A stretch of 64,000 nucleotides of DNA. Source: Emmonsiellopsis sp. PD_33. Its lineage: Eukaryota > Ascomycota > Eurotiomycetes > Onygenales > Ajellomycetaceae. The notes beneath the pieces were generated by a model. The model saw nothing but the letters and a program-made list of their open reading frames with translations, was not told the origin of the DNA and did no database searches. Positions 60,961-64,000 of this stretch are shown one piece after another. Positions within the stretch are counted from its first letter, which is position 1; every line of letters begins with the position of its first letter. Made by a program: the position numbers and the translations under genes. The stretch covers positions 33,217 to 97,216 of the forward strand of contig JANTQF010000125.1 in the NCBI GenBank assembly GCA_032988165.1. Direction: 5' to 3'.

Positions 60961-61739
60961 GTAGCTAGCCCTATAAGGGGGTTAGAAGAGGAGAGAGAGC
61001 TCAATAGCACACATCCTCTGCACACATGTGATGATGTGGGAGTTTGGGGGGCTATTTCAAATTGATATTTTTTATTTCAGATTATCAAAGTACATCTATT
61101 AGTAATTTCTATGATATAATACCTCAACAACATGAAAGAAGTAAAGAAAAGTAGTATATTATACTCAGATAATATCATACAGCTGCAACATGTGAAAAGT
61201 AAAATAATCATCTAACTGTATGGATGCACATCCAGGCCAGATAATTCAAAAATAGAGTGTAATTAGTGTGCAAAGCATTCATAAATCAGTAGAAGACATT
61301 ATAGACACTCAGACAAGAAGATACTATATCAGAGCAAATGATGAGTAGGATGATAGATCAAATCATAATATTAATATTTAATAGAGGAAATAAAAGAACA
61401 CAGTAAAGCAGAGGATATATATATTCACAGCTGCACATCAAATTACTCACTCACTATCATTCAGGTGCCTAATCATAGAAAACAAACATTAACTATACTA
61501 TACATTAAATTACCTGGCAATAAAATCACTGATTCCTGCAACATGATTGACCTGTAGAATATAAAACTACCTAACTACAACAGCCTAAATTTTCTATTAA
61601 GTATAATAGTCTAAATCTTCTATAATGCACAACAGTCTGAATCTTCTACAATACACATTGTGCATCAGCCTAATTCTTTGGTTACAACACAGAAAATCCA
61701 CAAATCTACTGGAGGTCAGCTTCTAAAGAGGGAGATAGT
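60961..61739 (+). other. Element C 3' non-coding region and polypurine tract
   Basis: Collinear with 34141-34901 of B and without ORFs. It ends in AAAGAGGGAGATAG before the 3' LTR. Confidence 0.75.
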
Positions 61740-62058
61740 TATAATGTGTAAAGGAGACCATATATTACATATAGATCAACTGCACCCTCAGACCTCAGAT
61801 CTCAGACCTTGGGCCTGGCAATATACCTGACAGTGTGCCTGGTAATGTGCATGTGATGCACACTTAGTAGCTAACTATTGATATATATGCTATGCAGATT
61901 TCTTATGAAAAGAACCAGCAAATAGTTCTATTACTATATAATCTCTACATTTGAAATATATATACATTTTTACCTGTCTATTCCTGTCACACTGTTCAAC
62001 AACTCATAGTCTGCCTTTTTAAATCAAAAAGCCTTTATATTCAATGCCAGACATTACA
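61740..62058 (+). repeat. 3' LTR of element C
   Basis: 319 bp, TATAATGTG (decayed TGTAATG) to CATTACA. The duplication AGAGA follows at 62059-62063. Confidence 0.92.
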
Positions 62059-62063
62059 AGAGA

Positions 62064-62732
62064 TCACACAGACTGAGGTCAGAGAGGAAGTCTTATAGAA
62101 TATAGGAGAGATAAGGAGGCAAGCTAAGTAAGGGTTAAAACACATAAGATTAGCATTAAAGACTATAGAGATTTAGCAACTCAAAAGGATGAGATCTAAT
62201 AAGAATATAGTAAGTCATAATACTTCACAGAGAAGAAGAATAACTTATAAAGACTGAGAGACAGCTAGTCCTCTTGATCATCAAGCTCAGAGTCAAGGCT
62301 TTGATAATTAAAGTTCACATCTTTAGCCAGCAATGCACAAATATCATTTAACTCCATCTCAGAGTATCAGAAGAGTTAAGTCTGAAGGTCATATAGACTT
62401 CAGATAACAGCAGAGTCATTATATACATTAAAGAAGAGATTAGGAACTACATAAGCCTGTTCTAGAATTCAGTAACAAAGGAGAGGCTCATTAGTGAGGT
62501 TAGGGTAAATATTAGAGGCATCTAGTAATATCTTAGTTTCAGGAAAGATGCTTAGTGTGAGCTCTAAAGATAATATATTTAAGCTAAAAAAATTATCTTT
62601 ATTTATATGAATGATATTCTATTATAAGAGGTCAGTGTCCTCTACAGGGTAGAAGTAAGTAGACCTTATAAGATACTTACTAAGCTATCCTACTGAGGGA
62701 GACTTAGTAGTATAATGTTTTTCACTGGCCAT
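62064..62732 (-). pseudogene. Element G minus-strand gene, 5' part
   Basis: From ATG 62732 on the minus strand: MASEKHYTTKSPSVG, YFYPVEDTDLL, SLELTLSIFPETKILLDASN, NEPLLCYWILEQAYVVPNLF, EMELNDICALLAKDVNFNYQ and an acidic SELDDQED (about 62280). Stops are only at TAG/TAA/TGA sites that were probably Gln or Arg. Near 62230 the open frame shifts, perhaps at an intron. Its continuation across the C insertion is at 41945. It starts about 255 bases from G's 3' LTR and is transcribed toward pol. I recognise no family. Confidence 0.5.
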
Positions 62733-62988
62733 ATTAATTGTACAGTAGAAAGGCTGTACAATGATGTAAGAAGACTTTAAGATAAAACTCATATAAAGAG
62801 AGTAGAAGATTTACTTATGTGTAAGAGGTTATTTTTCTTTGAAAGATAAAGCTGTAGAAGGTTTATTTTATATAAGAAGAGATAATTACTTAGTATTATA
62901 GCTAAATTAGATTAATATAATTAATGAATTATATAATTCTATCTCAGACAACTATCTTTAGAGTGAAGTTGAGTTTAGTGGGAAAGGA
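62733..62988 (-). other. Upstream region of the minus-strand gene of G, and purine tract
   Basis: No ORF. It ends at the right in AGTGGGAAAGGA (62977-62988), a purine tract of the kind found before a 3' LTR. Confidence 0.5.
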
Positions 62989-63029
62989 TGTAATTTTCAG
63001 AATCATATGATCAGTTCACATAATTATAG
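62989..63029 (+). repeat. Start of the 3' LTR of element G (truncated)
   Basis: About 40 bases match 37905-37945 with five transitions. The homology then ends, probably where the Mutator-like element was inserted. Confidence 0.6.
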
Positions 63030-63348
63030 AGATCATGTAGTTAGATACTTCCTTTATGTTTCCAGATACCTCTTCTAACCTGATTGGGTGTTAGCATTAA
63101 TTAAAGACAGTACTAAGCTCATTATGGGGTCAACTAGTCTTAATAGGGAAAGGTGTGACTTGGCATGCTTATGTAATCTTACCACATCAAAACTACCAAT
63201 ATAGTCAATATAGTGAGCACTGAGCACTTACTCACACTAGTGAAGATTTAATGATTTTAGCCAATTCATTTAAAAATGTAATAAAAAAAATCAGACTCTA
63301 TTTTCTATTTAGGACTAGCTCTCTTTACTGCTTTCCTGGTGCTCTCTA
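63030..63348. other. Non-coding flank of the MULE transposase
   Basis: No gene. If the transposase on its right belongs to an element ending near 63030, this is its 3' untranslated part and terminal repeat. The other terminus lies beyond the window, so terminal repeats and target duplication cannot be checked. Confidence 0.4.
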
Positions 63349-64000
63349 CTACCCTTCATGCTCACCACACCTGCCACACCTGCCATGCCTGCCATGCCCC
63401 TCCCATATAGGGAGAATATATACCACCTCACTGCTATTTAGTGCTAGGTCAGGGTGTTCAAATCCAGATGGTTCTTGATGATTATTAGTCTGCAGATGAT
63501 GGTTTGAAAGGCAGTTAGAGGCACTATGAGGCCTTCCAGAATTTTGAATAGTGCCTGGCAATGATTCTTAAATTTGGAGATATATATTTTCAATAGGGGG
63601 GGGTGTATAGAGGCATAAATACCACTGTGAGTGAAAATCATGCATCTTAAGTATATATTATTCCTCCTGGTGAAGATTATTAATTTCATGCAAACAGGGG
63701 AGTCTCATGATAGTTCAAAGAATCTTCCTGCACTGTAGGAAGCATGTTGGGTGTATTAAACTGCCATCAACCAGATTTTTCACTCTATGAAGTGCAAGAG
63801 ATGAGATTTTGTAGGCAATATCTCTGAATAGGGGGGTAAGGAGGTCCCTGCTAACAGCCAATTGCACCCTCTCTATATGTTGTTTTGTACTCTCATTAAT
63901 GTGCAAAACAGTCCTCTCCATTCAGTTCACTGCACTGTTCAAATTATGGAGATTGATCTCAAGGTCATTCTTCAATAATTAGTGAGCAGATTCAATGACA
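63349..64000 (-). pseudogene. Mutator-like (MULE) transposase, C-terminal part
   Basis: A continuous minus-strand frame, entering from the right edge and ending at TAG near 63349, reads VIESAH*LLKNDLEINLHNL, ESTKQHIERVQLAVSRDLL, then CFLQCRKIL*TIMRLPCLHEI (about 63748-63680), HDFHSQWYLCLYTPPPIE and a Cys/His/Arg-rich end (GHGRHGRCGRCGEHEG). The RVESAHxxLK-like start, the Cys...LPCxH SWIM-type zinc motif and the HxHWY block are those of MULE transposases, which cut and paste DNA between terminal inverted repeats. At least four in-frame stops, each one transition from Arg or Gln, show it is inactive. The N-terminal DDE domain lies outside the window. Confidence 0.7.

Larger units (their letters stand above)
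41946..62058 (+). mobile_element. Family A chromovirus copy C, split by Copia element I
   Basis: LTRs 41946-42263 (318 bp) and 61740-62058 (319 bp) with perfect duplication AGAGA (41941-41945 and 62059-62063). It is interrupted at 47337 by element I and resumes at 60120. It is damaged to a degree between A and the younger inserts, and lacks about 180 bases of RNase H. Confidence 0.93.
37905..63029 (+). mobile_element. Chromovirus-like element G, internally deleted, split by C
   Basis: A start of TGTGGTTTTCAGAATCATATG at 37905 recurs as TGTAATTTTCAGAATCATATG at 62989, where it is preceded by a purine tract AGTGGGAAAGGA. I read these as the starts of the 5' and 3' LTRs. Inside: a Gag remnant, integrase C-terminus, poly-T, and a minus-strand gene interrupted by copy C (duplication AGAGA at 41941-41945 and 62059-62063). 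The 3' LTR diverges after about 40 bases, where another element seems inserted. G's own target duplication (AAGAA, 37900-37904) cannot be verified. Confidence 0.65.

Noticed and set aside
63596..63603. G8 followed by TGTATAG, read as a polypurine tract and LTR start
   Set aside because: It falls inside the MULE reading frame, where it encodes the Pro run of the YTPPPIE block on the minus strand, and no second LTR copy was found.

Overview
The window looks like one solid block of transposable elements from a filamentous fungus. I see no host gene, tRNA or rRNA. Evidence for a fungus: every Ty3/Gypsy element whose 3' pol end is preserved is a chromovirus carrying a chromodomain, a Helitron carries two genes with 61-62 bp spliceosomal introns, and a Mutator-like transposase lies at the right edge. 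The DNA has been almost emptied of CpG: reading it through I found a single CG, at 53549-53550. Reading frames are peppered with stops that single transitions explain (CAG/CAA to TAG/TAA, CGA to TGA, TGG to TAG/TGA), as expected of repeat-induced point mutation (RIP) or deamination of methylated cytosine. Phylum cannot be settled; the mixed CpG plus CpA damage and the Helitron gene set point in different directions.

Layout. 1-569: tails of two copies of a chromovirus family (here 'family A'), facing each other. 570-7130: a second chromovirus family; a plus-strand copy (F) is split by a complete minus-strand copy (E, 1236-6804) with target duplication TCTAC. 7131-8557: very AT-rich DNA with no recognisable gene. 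From 8558 to at least 63029 the sequence reads as one nested structure. Element A (family A, 5' LTR 8558-8861) is split at 14340 by element D (14341-37437, duplication CTTAT). D is split by B (19856-35217, family A, duplication GTTGA), and B is split in its integrase by a Helitron (about 24211-32050). A resumes at 37443 and is split again at 37904 by G (37905 to at least 63029). G is split by C (41946-62058, family A, duplication AGAGA), C by a Ty1/Copia element I (47338-60114, duplication CAAGA), and I by a chromovirus J (51090-58621, duplication CTATG). The right edge (63030-64000) holds the C-terminal part of a minus-strand Mutator-like (MULE) transposase, probably inserted in G's 3' LTR.

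The exact 5-bp duplications, and reading frames that resume when inserts are removed, fix the order of insertion. Mutation load follows it: A is the most degraded, while J, I and the Helitron retain long open stretches. Two patterns stand out. Family A appears to prime reverse transcription from its own RNA 5' end, as Tf1/sushi elements do. Three unrelated LTR families (A/B/C, D and G) each have minus-strand coding potential between integrase and the 3' LTR. The Helitron encodes a large RepHel protein with an N-terminal array of Cys zinc fingers, plus a second spliced gene of unknown function.
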